Notes: a model not told the origin generated them from the sequence alone. Positions 52,909 to 61,553 are shown, counted from the first letter of the stretch. The stretch is 64,000 nucleotides of DNA from Lysinibacillus telephonicus (GCF_003966145.1 NZ_RXNR01000009.1:1-64000); one strand, 5' to 3'. A program made the numbers and translations.

Positions 52909-53886
52909 ATGATAGTTTTAGAGCGAGAGAGTTCCAATAAAATGATTATGTTAGAAATATTAATGCGTCGGTTGGATGAAGAGGATATGGATTATGAATA
53001 TTTCAGAAATCAGTATAAAACCATAAAGTATGGCTATGAAGGTGAGATGCATGTAGACCGCGAATGGGAAGAAATTATAATCCCATCAAAATATTATTTG
53101 TTCCATAATTTTGAAACTGAGAATGAAGTGAAACATTCACATCAAATTGATACGATCTTTGCTAGTCAGAATTTTATTTTATTATTGGAAATAAAAAATA
53201 TTGGTGGAAGAATTGATTTTGATCAAAAAAAGCATCAGTTTATGAGAACTCGGTTAGATGGTACAAAAGATGGGTATTCGAATCCGGTTGATCAAATCGA
53301 GCGTCATGTTAGATTTTTCAAACGTATTTTCATGAAATGGGAAATAGCATTACCAATTGAGTACGCAATTATTCTAACACAGCCTTCTACGGTTATAGGA
53401 GATACCCCTAATAATGCAGCTATATTTCATGTGAGTGGATTGCAAACGTATGTATATAATTTATTTGCAAAGTATCAAAAGAATCAAATCTCGCCACATA
53501 AATTGGAGATATTAAAAAACCATTTGCTGGCAATTAGAAAGCGGAAAATATGGGACCCGAAGATTGATAAAAATAAGCTGCGCAAGGGAGTTTTATGTAA
53601 AGCTTGTAATTATAAATCAGTTATGAGATTTGAGCACGGCAATTTTATTTGCCCTATGTGTAAAGCGAAAAATAAAGACGCATTATATGAGGCGTTATAT
53701 GACTACAGGCATCTACATAGTGAATGGATAACGAATTATGATCTTAGAAATTACTTAAATATTGGATCGCGATTTGCTGTTAAGCGTTTAGTTTCTAATT
53801 TAAATCTAGAATATGAAGGTATAAGAAAAGACCGAAAGTACCGGATACCGGACAATATTCTAACGTTTATAGAAAAACGCACATAA
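52909..53886 (+). CDS. NERD-domain (nuclease-related) protein with zinc ribbon
   Basis: A 325-residue protein. The NERD domain covers about residues 40-160 with the fold's key positions: GYEGE (Glu45), QIDTIF (Asp81) and LLEIKN (Glu94, Lys96). These resemble a PD-(D/E)xK nuclease core. A zinc ribbon follows at Cys230/233 and Cys248/251. The last 70 residues look like a small winged or helical DNA-binding end. It is cytosolic. NERD proteins are widespread in Bacillus and no activity is proven for most. The final codons (KRT-stop) are the first copy of the 21-bp repeat array that follows. Confidence 0.8.
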   Translation: MIVLERESSNKMIMLEILMRRLDEEDMDYEYFRNQYKTIKYGYEGEMHVDREWEEIIIPSKYYLFHNFETENEVKHSHQIDTIFASQNFILLLEIKNIGGRIDFDQKKHQFMRTRLDGTKDGYSNPVDQIERHVRFFKRIFMKWEIALPIEYAIILTQPSTVIGDTPNNAAIFHVSGLQTYVYNLFAKYQKNQISPHKLEILKNHLLAIRKRKIWDPKIDKNKLRKGVLCKACNYKSVMRFEHGNFICPMCKAKNKDALYEALYDYRHLHSEWITNYDLRNYLNIGSRFAVKRLVSNLNLEYEGIRKDRKYRIPDNILTFIEKRT

Positions 53887-53992
53887 ATAATGAGGAACCG
53901 CACATAAATTCTCTAAAACCGCTCATAAATCTCGAAAAATCGCACATAAAGTTCGAGAATTCGCACATAAAGTCCAGGAACTCGCACATAAA
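53878..53992. repeat. Tandem repeat array: six copies of a 21-bp unit with CGCACATAAA core
   Basis: Core decamers start at 53878, 53899, 53920 (CGCTCATAAA, one change), 53941, 53962 and 53983, exactly 21 bases apart. The 11-base spacers differ (TAATGAGGAAC, TTCTCTAAAAC, TCTCGAAAAAT and so on) and share AG-rich middles. The first copy overlaps the stop of the NERD gene. The array ends just before a terminator shared with ilvA. On the minus strand it would encode a heptad-like FMCEF repeat, but there is no ribosome site. Confidence 0.85.
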
Positions 53993-54012
53993 CCTAATGC
54001 CAAAACAAAAAC

Positions 54013-54040
54013 ACGCACCCGATCCAAAAATCGAGTGCGT
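54013..54040 (-). terminator. Terminator of ilvA
   Basis: ACGCACcCGAT and ATCGaGTGCGT pair at 54013-54040. On the minus strand GTTTTTGTTTT follows. Confidence 0.75.
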
Positions 54041-54053
54041 AACTAAATTCATT

Positions 54054-55316
54054 TTACACTAGCAATCCGAATAATGTGCTATCCTTATTTACTTCTTTAA
54101 ACTCGAAGCCATTGATTCTCATGCGATCGACTAGGGCTTGGTAGTCTTCTGGTTTGCTTACTTCGATTCCTACTAGTGCAGGGCCGCTTTCTTTGTTATT
54201 TTTCTTTGTATACTCGAATGTAGTAATGTCGTCGTTTGGACCGAGCACAACTGTTAGGAATTGACGTAATGCTCCAGCACGTTGTGGGAAGCTTACGATG
54301 AAGTAATAAAGCAAGCCTTCATATAGTAAAGACTTCTCTCTAATTTCCTGCATACGACTGATGTCATTATTTCCACCAGTAATGACAACGACAACACTTT
54401 TTCCTTTAATTTGATCAGCGTATAAATCGAGTGCTGCAACTGGAAGCGCTCCAGATGGCTCAGCAACGATGGCATGCTTATTATATAAATCTAGAATCGT
54501 TGTACTTACTTTGCCCTCAGGAACAAGCACGATGTCATCCAAATAATTTCTGCATATTTCATAAGTTGTAGATCCAACACATTGTACGGCTGTGCCATCA
54601 CAAAATTTATCGATTTTATCCAAAGTTATTGGACCTTCATTTTCGAATGCAGCTTTCATACTAGCAGCACCTGCTGGCTCAACACCGATAACCTTACTAT
54701 TGGGTGAGATATGTTTTACGTAAGCTGAAATGCCGGCCATGAGACCACCGCCGCCAATTCCTGCAAAAATGAAGTCAAGCGGCTCTTCGATGTCGTTTAA
54801 TACTTCGACAGCAACAGTACCTTGACCTGCGATAATGTCTATATCATTAAACGGGTGGATGAAAATCATGTTATGCTCTTCGCAATATTCCATTGCAGCA
54901 GCGGCAGAATCATCAAAAGTATCCCCGGCTAAAATAATTTCAATATTGTTTCGACCAAACATACGAACTTGGTCGACTTTTTGTTTTGGAGTTGTTAAAG
55001 GCATGAAAATAGCACCTTTAATATTTAAATGAGCGCAAGCAAAAGCAACACCTTGAGCGTGGTTGCCAGCACTTGCACAGACAACGCCGCTAGTACGAGC
55101 AGCATCCTCAATTTTTTTGATTTTATAATATGCACCACGCAATTTGAATGAACGAACATGTTGTAAATCTTCACGTTTAATATAAATGTTCGCACCGTAT
55201 TTTTCAGATAAATAGTCATTCTTTTGAAGTGGTGTATGTAAAACGACATCTTTCAATAGATGATGTGCAATTAAAATATTTTCCACTGCAAGGGATCTAG
55301 TGTCTGCAACTTCCAT
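54054..55316 (-). CDS. ilvA: Threonine ammonia-lyase, biosynthetic type
   Basis: A 420-residue PLP enzyme that deaminates threonine to 2-oxobutyrate for isoleucine synthesis. PLP lysine K58 lies in VRSFKLRGAYYK, with SAGNHAQGVA and GGGGLMAG following. The C-terminal 80 residues (ALRQFLTVVLGPNDDITTFEYTKK...) form one ACT-like regulatory domain, as in B. subtilis IlvA, which is sensitive to isoleucine. It is not linked to ilv-leu genes here. With tdh and kbl in the window it competes for threonine. Confidence 0.94.
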   Translation of the reverse strand: MEVADTRSLAVENILIAHHLLKDVVLHTPLQKNDYLSEKYGANIYIKREDLQHVRSFKLRGAYYKIKKIEDAARTSGVVCASAGNHAQGVAFACAHLNIKGAIFMPLTTPKQKVDQVRMFGRNNIEIILAGDTFDDSAAAAMEYCEEHNMIFIHPFNDIDIIAGQGTVAVEVLNDIEEPLDFIFAGIGGGGLMAGISAYVKHISPNSKVIGVEPAGAASMKAAFENEGPITLDKIDKFCDGTAVQCVGSTTYEICRNYLDDIVLVPEGKVSTTILDLYNKHAIVAEPSGALPVAALDLYADQIKGKSVVVVITGGNNDISRMQEIREKSLLYEGLLYYFIVSFPQRAGALRQFLTVVLGPNDDITTFEYTKKNNKESGPALVGIEVSKPEDYQALVDRMRINGFEFKEVNKDSTLFGLLV

Positions 55317-55461
55317 CGTTTGGTAACCTCCGTTATTTAAAACATTTATTCATTTTAACATAAAAAATCGCGCTTTTTCACAAATTTTTATTGAATTCAA
55401 AAAATTTATAAAATGAAAACGTTTTATTGTGAAAACTCTTTTAACATTACATAATGGTGGA

Positions 55462-55493
55462 ATAAAAAAGGGACTGACAGCTGCCAGTCCCTT
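55462..55493 (-). terminator. Terminator of the YjiH-family gene
   Basis: AAGGGACTG and CAGTCCCTT pair around ACAGCTGC. On the minus strand the stem runs into TTTTTTATT. Confidence 0.8.
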
Positions 55494-55499
55494 GAGAAA

Positions 55500-56849
55500 T
55501 TAGAATAAAATATGTGCAATCAATGCAATTAGTGGAATTGAAATTAATGTACGGACTAAGAAAATCATAAATAAATCCCAAAGTTTTAATGGGAGTTTCG
55601 TACCTAAAATTAATCCACCAACTTCAGACATGTAAATCAATTGTGTAACGGAAATTGTTGCAATAAAGAAACGAGTTAATTCTGATTCGATATCGGCTCC
55701 TAAAATAGAAGGCAATAACATATCAGCGAAGCCAACAATCATCGTTTGTGCAGCTTGCCCTGCTTCTGGAATTTGCAGCAGTGCTAAAATAGGCTCAAAT
55801 GGCATACCTAAAATTTCAAAGAAGCTTGTAAACTCGGCGAGCACAAGTGCAATCGTACCGAACGCCATAATAATAGGTGTTACGGCAAACCACATTTCCA
55901 GCACATTTTTAAACCCTGATAGCAAAACTTGGCCTAAGTTTTTATTGCTTTCCGCTTTTGTTAACGCGTTGTGCAAGCCGAATGTAATTGCATTAAAGTT
56001 CTCTGGAATATCTTCCTGCTTTTCATTAGGCTTTGAGCCATCAAATAATACATCTGGTTTATGTTTTAGCGGGAAGATACGAGGCATGATAAATGCTAAA
56101 ATTAACCCTACAACAATAACAGTTCCATAAAACTCGAAGAAATAGTCTTGAATGCCGATTGTTTCTACAACAACTAAACAGAACGTAATTGATACAACTG
56201 AGAATGTTGTTGCAATTGTAGCAGCTTCACGAGCAGTATAGTTTCCGTCTTCATATTGCTTATTCGTAAGAAGAACACCGATTGTTCCATCTCCAACCCA
56301 AGAAGCCAAACAGTCAATTGCCGCACGACCAGGAATTTTAAAAACAGGACGCATTATTTTTACCATCATAGACCCGAAAAACTCTAGTAATCCGAAATCA
56401 GTTAATAATGGAAGTAATAGACCAGCAAATAAGAATAACGTAAACATCATTGTAACTAATCCGCCATCTGGTGCTAATAACAAGCCTGCTGTATTTTCAC
56501 TAGTGAAGCTTTCTGGACCTACTTGGAACAAATACATAGTAGCGAAAACTACGGCTAAAATGCGCATTACCGTCCAAAACCAGTTTACTCGGAATAAAGA
56601 GTCAGCTAAAGTACGTTCATTTTTTTCTGGAATGAATTGAAACATGACAGACCCTACCGCAGCAACAATAAATATGATGTATGCGAACCAATGAATAAAT
56701 GAAACAACTTTACCTGCCAATAAGTTAGCCAAAATTGTTATCGGGACCTTTAAACCATCATCAGTACCAATTGGTGTAATAAATAGGAAGACACCAATTA
56801 CTGAAAGTAGGATAAAGAGGACCCATGTATATGAAGTGAACTTTTTCAT
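55500..56849 (-). CDS. YjiH-family membrane protein (nucleoside-recognition/Gate domain)
   Basis: A 449-residue integral membrane protein with about eleven helices. Two Gate-type segments are visible: GRAAIDCLASWVGDGTIGVLLTNKQYEDGNYTAREAATIATTFSVVSITF and GFADMLLPSILGADIESELTRFFIATISVTQLIYMSEVG. The YjiH family is widespread in Bacillales and Clostridia, and its substrate is unknown. ATG 56849 lies 8 bases after AGAGG; other in-frame starts upstream to 56957 lack support. It is monocistronic. Confidence 0.85.
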   Translation of the reverse strand: MKKFTSYTWVLFILLSVIGVFLFITPIGTDDGLKVPITILANLLAGKVVSFIHWFAYIIFIVAAVGSVMFQFIPEKNERTLADSLFRVNWFWTVMRILAVVFATMYLFQVGPESFTSENTAGLLLAPDGGLVTMMFTLFLFAGLLLPLLTDFGLLEFFGSMMVKIMRPVFKIPGRAAIDCLASWVGDGTIGVLLTNKQYEDGNYTAREAATIATTFSVVSITFCLVVVETIGIQDYFFEFYGTVIVVGLILAFIMPRIFPLKHKPDVLFDGSKPNEKQEDIPENFNAITFGLHNALTKAESNKNLGQVLLSGFKNVLEMWFAVTPIIMAFGTIALVLAEFTSFFEILGMPFEPILALLQIPEAGQAAQTMIVGFADMLLPSILGADIESELTRFFIATISVTQLIYMSEVGGLILGTKLPLKLWDLFMIFLVRTLISIPLIALIAHILF

Positions 56850-57056
56850 TGTCATAACCTCTTCTAAAATTATTCGTTGAATATTTATACAATATAAAGG
56901 GAGTATATGCAAATGTAAATATGTTTTGATAAAGAAAAAGTATTCAGAAACTTTCATTTGTATGGAAAATGAATAAAATGGTATTTGAAGGATTGGAAAA
57001 CGTCTTAATTTACAAAAAATTGCTGATTATATATGTATATTTATGCCCAAAATTAA

Positions 57057-57094
57057 TAAAAAAGAAGCCGCCTCATATTAACTGAGACGACTTC
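57057..57094 (-). terminator. Terminator of yojF-bshB2
   Basis: GAAGCCGCCTCA (57064-57075) pairs with TGAGACGACTTC (57083-57094), two mismatches. On the minus strand TTTTTTATT follows. Confidence 0.75.
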
Positions 57095-57133
57095 AATAAT
57101 TAGAAAAAATACCAATGTTATGAAGTATAATGG

Positions 57134-57811
57134 TTAATCTTCAAAATCTACAATGTAAAATCTTTCATAATGCAGCCAACTATCACTCATTGGCTGACCT
57201 TCATCAACACGTTTTGTGTTTTCTTCAATCATCCAAGCAGTTTGGGAAGCGTGTGCTTGGAGGGCTTTTAATTTATCTTGTTTTACGCTGCTTACATCAA
57301 TTTCAACAGGGGGAGCACCTTTGTCTGCTAATGTATTGTTTGCAAAGCCGACAGCGTAAACTGTAGGGCGAATCGTTTTTGGCATGCGTCGTACAGCTTC
57401 AACTACTGCGCGTGCAGTTGCTTCATGATCTGGGTGGACAGCATATCCCGGCAGGAAGGTAATTATTAATGATGGATTTAACTCATCAATTAAGTCTTTT
57501 ACCAGTTTGACCATTTTTTCATCATCTTCAAATTCAACTGTTTTATCGCGCAGTCCCATCATTCGTAAATCTTCAATACCCATAAACTCACACGCGGCTT
57601 GTAATTCTTTGCGGCGAATTTCCGGCAAAGATTCTCGTGTAGCGAATGGGGGATTACCGAGATTGCGACCCATTTCACCTAGTGTTAAGCAGGCGTATGT
57701 AACAGGGACACCCATATTACGATAAAGTCTAATCGTACCCGCTGATGAAAATGCTTCATCGTCTGGATGAGGAAAGACAACTAAAATTTGACGTTGTGGT
57801 TGTAATGTCAT
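57134..57811 (-). CDS. bshB2: Bacillithiol biosynthesis deacetylase BshB2
   Basis: A 225-residue zinc-dependent LmbE-like deacetylase. HPDDEA (15-20) and HPDHEATAR carry the metal ligands, with Asp as catalytic base. It removes the acetyl group from GlcNAc-malate, the second step of bacillithiol synthesis, and may also act on bacillithiol conjugates. It follows yojF by 14 bases, the same order as B. subtilis yojF-yojG. Confidence 0.93.
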   Translation of the reverse strand: MTLQPQRQILVVFPHPDDEAFSSAGTIRLYRNMGVPVTYACLTLGEMGRNLGNPPFATRESLPEIRRKELQAACEFMGIEDLRMMGLRDKTVEFEDDEKMVKLVKDLIDELNPSLIITFLPGYAVHPDHEATARAVVEAVRRMPKTIRPTVYAVGFANNTLADKGAPPVEIDVSSVKQDKLKALQAHASQTAWMIEENTKRVDEGQPMSDSWLHYERFYIVDFED

Positions 57812-57825
57812 TCTTAATCCACTCC

Positions 57826-58176
57826 TTAATAAGAAAATGGTGTTTCACTAATTTCTAGTGCAACAGCAAGTTTTCCTGTAAAGTCTAATCCAGCCATTAA
57901 TAAACGGCCTTTGTCATCCAGTTCATAGTGAGTTATCCCTTGTGCGTAAACCCAACCACGTTCCATTTTCAATCCGACACGGTGTGGAGTATCGTTAATA
58001 ACCTTTGCTAATTCGTATTTGATTTTCGCATTGCGAATGAAAGCTCCAGCATTGAACACTTTTTCATTAAAATGTGTAGCATAAGCGCCATTAGTTGTTT
58101 CTAGATGAATATAGACGTCTTTGTTCGCAAAAGAATTAAGCAATTCTTGGAGCTCGTCAATTTGTACTTCCTTCAT
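57826..58176 (-). CDS. yojF: YojF-family protein (DUF1806)
   Basis: A 116-residue cytosolic protein with the DUF1806 pattern (DVYIHLETTNGAYA..., GAFIRNAKIKYELAKV..., RVGLKMERGWVYAQGITHYEL). It is always found next to bshB2 in Bacillales, so a link to bacillithiol metabolism is likely. The structure of a homologue is known but the activity is not. GAAAGGAGAA precedes ATG 58176. Confidence 0.92.
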   Translation of the reverse strand: MKEVQIDELQELLNSFANKDVYIHLETTNGAYATHFNEKVFNAGAFIRNAKIKYELAKVINDTPHRVGLKMERGWVYAQGITHYELDDKGRLLMAGLDFTGKLAVALEISETPFSY

Positions 58177-58340
58177 CTTAATTCTCCTTTCACATCTATT
58201 TACTAATAAGTATAGTAAAAAAATCCACTTTATGAAAAGAAAAAGCAGTCAAAGAACCGTTTAAAATTTATTTTACCTTGGCGGACCTTTGAGAACAGAA
58301 GGAGATATACCTTAGAATTATGCTTTTAAATTAAAATAGC

Positions 58341-58383
58341 GGAGGGGCTGAACAGAAAATTTTATTTCCTGGACATCCCCTCC
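58341..58383 (-). terminator. Hairpin terminator of pdxK
   Basis: GGAGGGG (58341-58347) pairs with CCCCTCC (58377-58383). The long loop can pair further inside. On the minus strand GCTATTTTAATTT follows, an imperfect T-run. Confidence 0.6.
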
Positions 58384-58392
58384 AAATGATAA

Positions 58393-59226
58393 TTAAATTT
58401 CTTTTATTGTAACTTCTGGTGCACCTAAGCGAGGTTTTGCACCATGGTAAACTGGTCCAACAAATTCATTTAGTTTCCAGCCATGTTTGATTCCAGCTGC
58501 AACAAATTCTTTTGCTTCTAAAACAGCCTCTTTAACAGATAAGCCGTTCGCTAAGTTTGATGTTACGCTTGCTGCAAACGTACAACCAGCACCGTGATTG
58601 TATGTAGTTTCTACTTTGTCAGTTTCAAGCAAGTAAAATTTTTCGCCATCGTAGAATAGATCCACTGCTTTGTCAGTTTGTAGGGCACGTCCACCTTTAA
58701 TTACGACATTTTTCGCACCAAGAGCATGGATTTTCTCAGCAGCTGTTTTTAATTCATCAATTGTTTTAGGAGTACCTGTACCAGCTAATTGACCAGCTTC
58801 GAAAAGGTTGGGTGTTGTCACAAGAGCGTTAGGGATAAGGTATTGAATCATGGCGTCAACTGTACCAGGATTTAACACTTCATCTTCACCTTTACATACC
58901 ATTACAGGGTCAATAACGACATTTTTAACACCAGATTCGGCAATTGCTTCACCAGCAGTTTGGATTACTTCCTCTGTAGAGAGCATTCCTGTTTTCAATG
59001 CATCAATTCCAGTTGAAAAAGCTGTTTTAAGCTGTGCTTTTAAAACATCGATTGGTAATGTATAAACACCATGATTCCAGTTGTTATCAGGATCCATTGT
59101 TGCAATTACTGTTACAGCGGCCATTCCATATGTGTTATGTTCTTCAAATGCTTTTAAATCTGCTTCCAAACCAGCGCCGCCAGAAGCATCAGAGCCAGCA
59201 ATTGTTAATGTTTTTTTCAGTGACAT
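58393..59226 (-). CDS. pdxK: Pyridoxine/pyridoxal/pyridoxamine kinase
   Basis: A 277-residue ribokinase-family enzyme that phosphorylates B6 vitamers. Family marks are TIAGSDASGGAGLEADLKAF, VIDPVMVCKGEDE, TTPNLFEAGQL and the anion hole HGAGCTFAASVTSNLA, with Cys where ThiD-type kinases also have it. It matches B. subtilis PdxK (YjbV/ThiD-like) proteins. ATG 59226 lies about 10 bases after AAAAAGGGG. It is divergent from ung. The main alternative is hydroxymethylpyrimidine kinase (ThiD). Confidence 0.88.
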   Translation of the reverse strand: MSLKKTLTIAGSDASGGAGLEADLKAFEEHNTYGMAAVTVIATMDPDNNWNHGVYTLPIDVLKAQLKTAFSTGIDALKTGMLSTEEVIQTAGEAIAESGVKNVVIDPVMVCKGEDEVLNPGTVDAMIQYLIPNALVTTPNLFEAGQLAGTGTPKTIDELKTAAEKIHALGAKNVVIKGGRALQTDKAVDLFYDGEKFYLLETDKVETTYNHGAGCTFAASVTSNLANGLSVKEAVLEAKEFVAAGIKHGWKLNEFVGPVYHGAKPRLGAPEVTIKEI

Positions 59227-59331
59227 ATATTTCAAACCCCTTTTTAAATAGTTTAAGTTAATATTAAAAGTATAAAGTAGTTCTGACTTTGTAAAAATAG
59301 TCAGAATGAATAAAAAGTATAAGGTCAGTTT

Positions 59332-59358
59332 TTGACAAGAAGTTGACTGCTATATAAT
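59332..59358 (+). promoter_or_regulatory. Promoter of ung
   Basis: TTGACA (59332-59337) and TATAAT (59353-59358), both perfect, are separated by 15 bases, two short of the ideal; this would make it weaker than it looks. It lies 77 bases before the start codon. Confidence 0.6.
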
Positions 59359-59435
59359 GTTGTAAAAAAATCTATTAATTCTTCTATTGAAACTGTTAAC
59401 TTGTTAAAGTACGTTTAAATAGAGAGGTGCTAAAA

Positions 59436-60116
59436 ATGAAAAGAGTATTTGAAAATGAGTGGCAAGAAATACTTGCTGAAGAATTTGAAAAACCATATTA
59501 CATACAACTAAGAAAATTTGTAGCTGAGCAATATAGCATATCAACAGTTTATCCACCGCAAGAAGAAGTTATGAGCGCGTTTTATACGGTACCATATAAG
59601 TCTGTGAAGGTTGTGATATTAGGACAGGATCCATACCATGGACCAGGACAAGCTCATGGTATGTGCTTTTCAGTAAAAAAAGGAGTGCCGCATCCACCTA
59701 GTTTACGAAATATTTTTCAAGAGCTGCATCATGATTTAGGTTGTCCAATTCCGAAAGACGGGTACTTAATGAAATGGGCTAATCAAGGTGTGTTTTTGCT
59801 AAACACCGTACTTACTGTTCGACAAGGTGAGGCAAATTCTCATAAAGGTGCTGGTTGGGAACAATTTACCGATAAAGTAATTGAAAAGCTGGCTGAACGA
59901 CAAGAACCGATAATCTTTGTGTTATGGGGAAGACCAGCTCAAATGAAACGGGCGATAATTGAACAAAAGGGTCCACAGCATTTTATATTGCAAGCTCCAC
60001 ATCCAAGTCCATTAAGTGCCCATCGTGGATTCTTTGGAAGCAAGCCATTCTCTAAAATTAATGCTAAATTAGTTGAGTGGGGGCAAGAGCCAATAGATTG
60101 GAATTTAAGTGAATAA
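59436..60116 (+). CDS. ung: Uracil-DNA glycosylase
   Basis: A 226-residue base-excision repair enzyme, family 1. The catalytic Asp65 is in GQDPYHGPGQAHG, and the second active-site block HPSPLSAHRGFFGSKPF carries His188. It removes uracil arising from cytosine deamination or dUTP incorporation. GAGAGGTG precedes ATG 59436. An in-frame GTG at 59427 lies inside the ribosome site. It probably heads an operon with the two small genes downstream, as ung does with ywdI-type genes in B. subtilis. Confidence 0.96.
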   Translation: MKRVFENEWQEILAEEFEKPYYIQLRKFVAEQYSISTVYPPQEEVMSAFYTVPYKSVKVVILGQDPYHGPGQAHGMCFSVKKGVPHPPSLRNIFQELHHDLGCPIPKDGYLMKWANQGVFLLNTVLTVRQGEANSHKGAGWEQFTDKVIEKLAERQEPIIFVLWGRPAQMKRAIIEQKGPQHFILQAPHPSPLSAHRGFFGSKPFSKINAKLVEWGQEPIDWNLSE

Positions 60117-60198
60117 AAGTAGGACCCATCTTAAAGCAAAACTTTTATCTTTGTTTATGAAACATGGTACATTGGTATTGAAAGTGGGGGAGCTTTGT

Positions 60199-60381
60199 AT
60201 GGGTGTTAATTGTTTTAAGTGTCAATATTTCCGTGTAACTTGGGATCAGAATAACCCAAGAGGCTGTGCTGCATATCAATTCAAATCGAAACAGCTTCCT
60301 TCAATTGTTGTAAAAAAATCCTCTGGAATTGATTGTATGCAGTTTTCACCGAAGCAAACTCAGGAGGTGCGTCGAGGATGA
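60199..60381 (+). CDS. Small cysteine-containing protein in the ung-ywdI region
   Basis: A 60-residue protein with C-x2-C (NCFKC), a central Cys in PRGCAAY and a late Cys in IDCMQF, four cysteines that could bind zinc or iron. It starts at ATG 60199, 6 bases after GGGGGAG; an upstream in-frame start within ung is unlikely. Its TGA overlaps the ywdI ATG (ATGA), so translation is coupled. I do not recognise a named family. The position between ung and ywdI suggests a link to DNA repair or a conserved local operon. Confidence 0.65.
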   Translation: MGVNCFKCQYFRVTWDQNNPRGCAAYQFKSKQLPSIVVKKSSGIDCMQFSPKQTQEVRRG

Positions 60382-60665
60382 TTTCTTATCAAGCATTATT
60401 AAGTGAAATAGAACAACTTGTAGCAAATGCGAAAAATGTCAATGATGAACACCAATTGCGAGAACAATTAAGTGCTATTCGTTCACTTTGCAACGTAGCA
60501 TTAACAAATGGAAGTGCTCATCAAACATTGCAAGGACAAAAAACGATTACTAGTTTATCAAACGAAATAAATTCATCTCAAACTATGATAAATACAGCTT
60601 CCTCCATGAGAGGGGCAAAACTTCAAGAAAACGATGCAAATGGAGATTCTATTTTTGATTTTTAA
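60378..60665 (+). CDS. ywdI: YwdI-family protein (DUF5327)
   Basis: A 95-residue helical protein starting MISYQALLSEIEQLVANAKN and ending DANGDSIFDF, the pattern of B. subtilis YwdI. The function is unknown. The start is ATG 60378 behind GGAGGTG, overlapping the preceding stop. Conserved order ung ... ywdI ... ywdK supports the identification. Confidence 0.82.
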   Translation: MISYQALLSEIEQLVANAKNVNDEHQLREQLSAIRSLCNVALTNGSAHQTLQGQKTITSLSNEINSSQTMINTASSMRGAKLQENDANGDSIFDF

Positions 60666-60796
60666 ATCAATGATCTGTTCAAATATATTAAATTTAAAAA
60701 TTGTTTAGTGTAAGCTAACAATCATGGTTCTTAATGTGCATAAATAGAGTTATAAATTTTTTAGGAGCAAGCAGCTGTCACTGTTAACGCAAATTA

Positions 60797-60826
60797 GCCG
60801 TTCCTATGCTGATACGGCGTTTTTAT
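60797..60826 (+). terminator. Terminator after ywdI
   Basis: GCCGT (60797-60801) pairs with ACGGC (60814-60818), followed by GTTTTTAT. Short stem. Confidence 0.5.
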
Positions 60827-60923
60827 ACTGTAAAGCTAGCCGCTAAAGGACAAATGCGCATTATTAAAAATAAACTGTCTTTCTATTAATGAAAGACGTA
60901 TTTTAAAGAAAGAGGTATAGAAA

Positions 60924-61304
60924 ATGAAAGGTTCAATTATTTCAGGTGCAATTCACGGCTTTTTGGCAGTTGCACTAGGTGCTTTTGGAGCACATGCGCT
61001 TAAGGAAGTATTGGATGATTATGGAACAGGAATATGGGATACTGCTATACAATATCAAATGTTTCATGCTACCGCGTTGCTAGTAATCGGCATCTTAATG
61101 AGCTCAAAATTGTTGGGTGCGTCGAAACAGCTTAAATGGGCAGCGATTTGCATGAATTTAGGTATTATATTTTTTACAGGAAGCTTGCTTGTACTAGCGA
61201 TATCAGGCATTGGTATTTTAGGTGCCATCACACCTATCGGAGGCGTTTTCTTCTTAATAGGCTGGATACTTTTAATCCTTTCAGCACTGAAGCATAAAAA
61301 CTAA
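60924..61304 (+). CDS. ywdK: DUF423-family membrane protein (YwdK-like)
   Basis: A 126-residue protein with four transmembrane segments and the DUF423 start GAIHGFLAVALGAFGAHALKEVLDDYGTGIWDTAIQYQMFHATALL. The function is unknown across bacteria. AAAGAGGT lies before ATG 60924, preceded by a GTCTTTC/GAAAGAC hairpin (60878-60897). It is a conserved neighbour of ung and ywdI, as in B. subtilis. Confidence 0.88.
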   Translation: MKGSIISGAIHGFLAVALGAFGAHALKEVLDDYGTGIWDTAIQYQMFHATALLVIGILMSSKLLGASKQLKWAAICMNLGIIFFTGSLLVLAISGIGILGAITPIGGVFFLIGWILLILSALKHKN

Positions 61305-61316
61305 ATATGAACCCAA

Positions 61317-61418
61317 TAAGAATTATAGGGTGAAAGCATCTTATCAGCACATTGGAAAAGTAGAAAACTTTACTTTGATTGCGGTCTAATATGTTTTACA
61401 TCCTATAATTCTTTTTTT
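61317..61418 (+). terminator. Long-loop terminator after the DUF423 gene
   Basis: AAGAATTATAGG (61318-61329) pairs perfectly with CCTATAATTCTT near 61402-61413, then T7. The loop of about 70 bases is unusually long, so it may fold further. Confidence 0.6.
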
Positions 61419-61553
61419 ATATCAGTTTTTTGAATAACTTAGGAATTATATATTTTATAACCTAAATTCATGGTAAAGTAGATGATATTACTGGTAAGTA
61501 GAACCTATAATTTAATAAAATGGATATTTTATATGTGAAAGGGGTAATTTACT

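Noticed and set aside
53878-53992. CRISPR array interpretation of the 21-bp repeats
   Set aside because: Repeat core (10 bp) and spacers (11 bp) are far too short and no cas genes are present.
53867-54052. Minus-strand 61-codon ORF over the 21-bp repeats as a gene
   Set aside because: No ribosome site, it overlaps a terminator and the NERD stop, and its frame follows automatically from a 21-base period; kept only as a finding.
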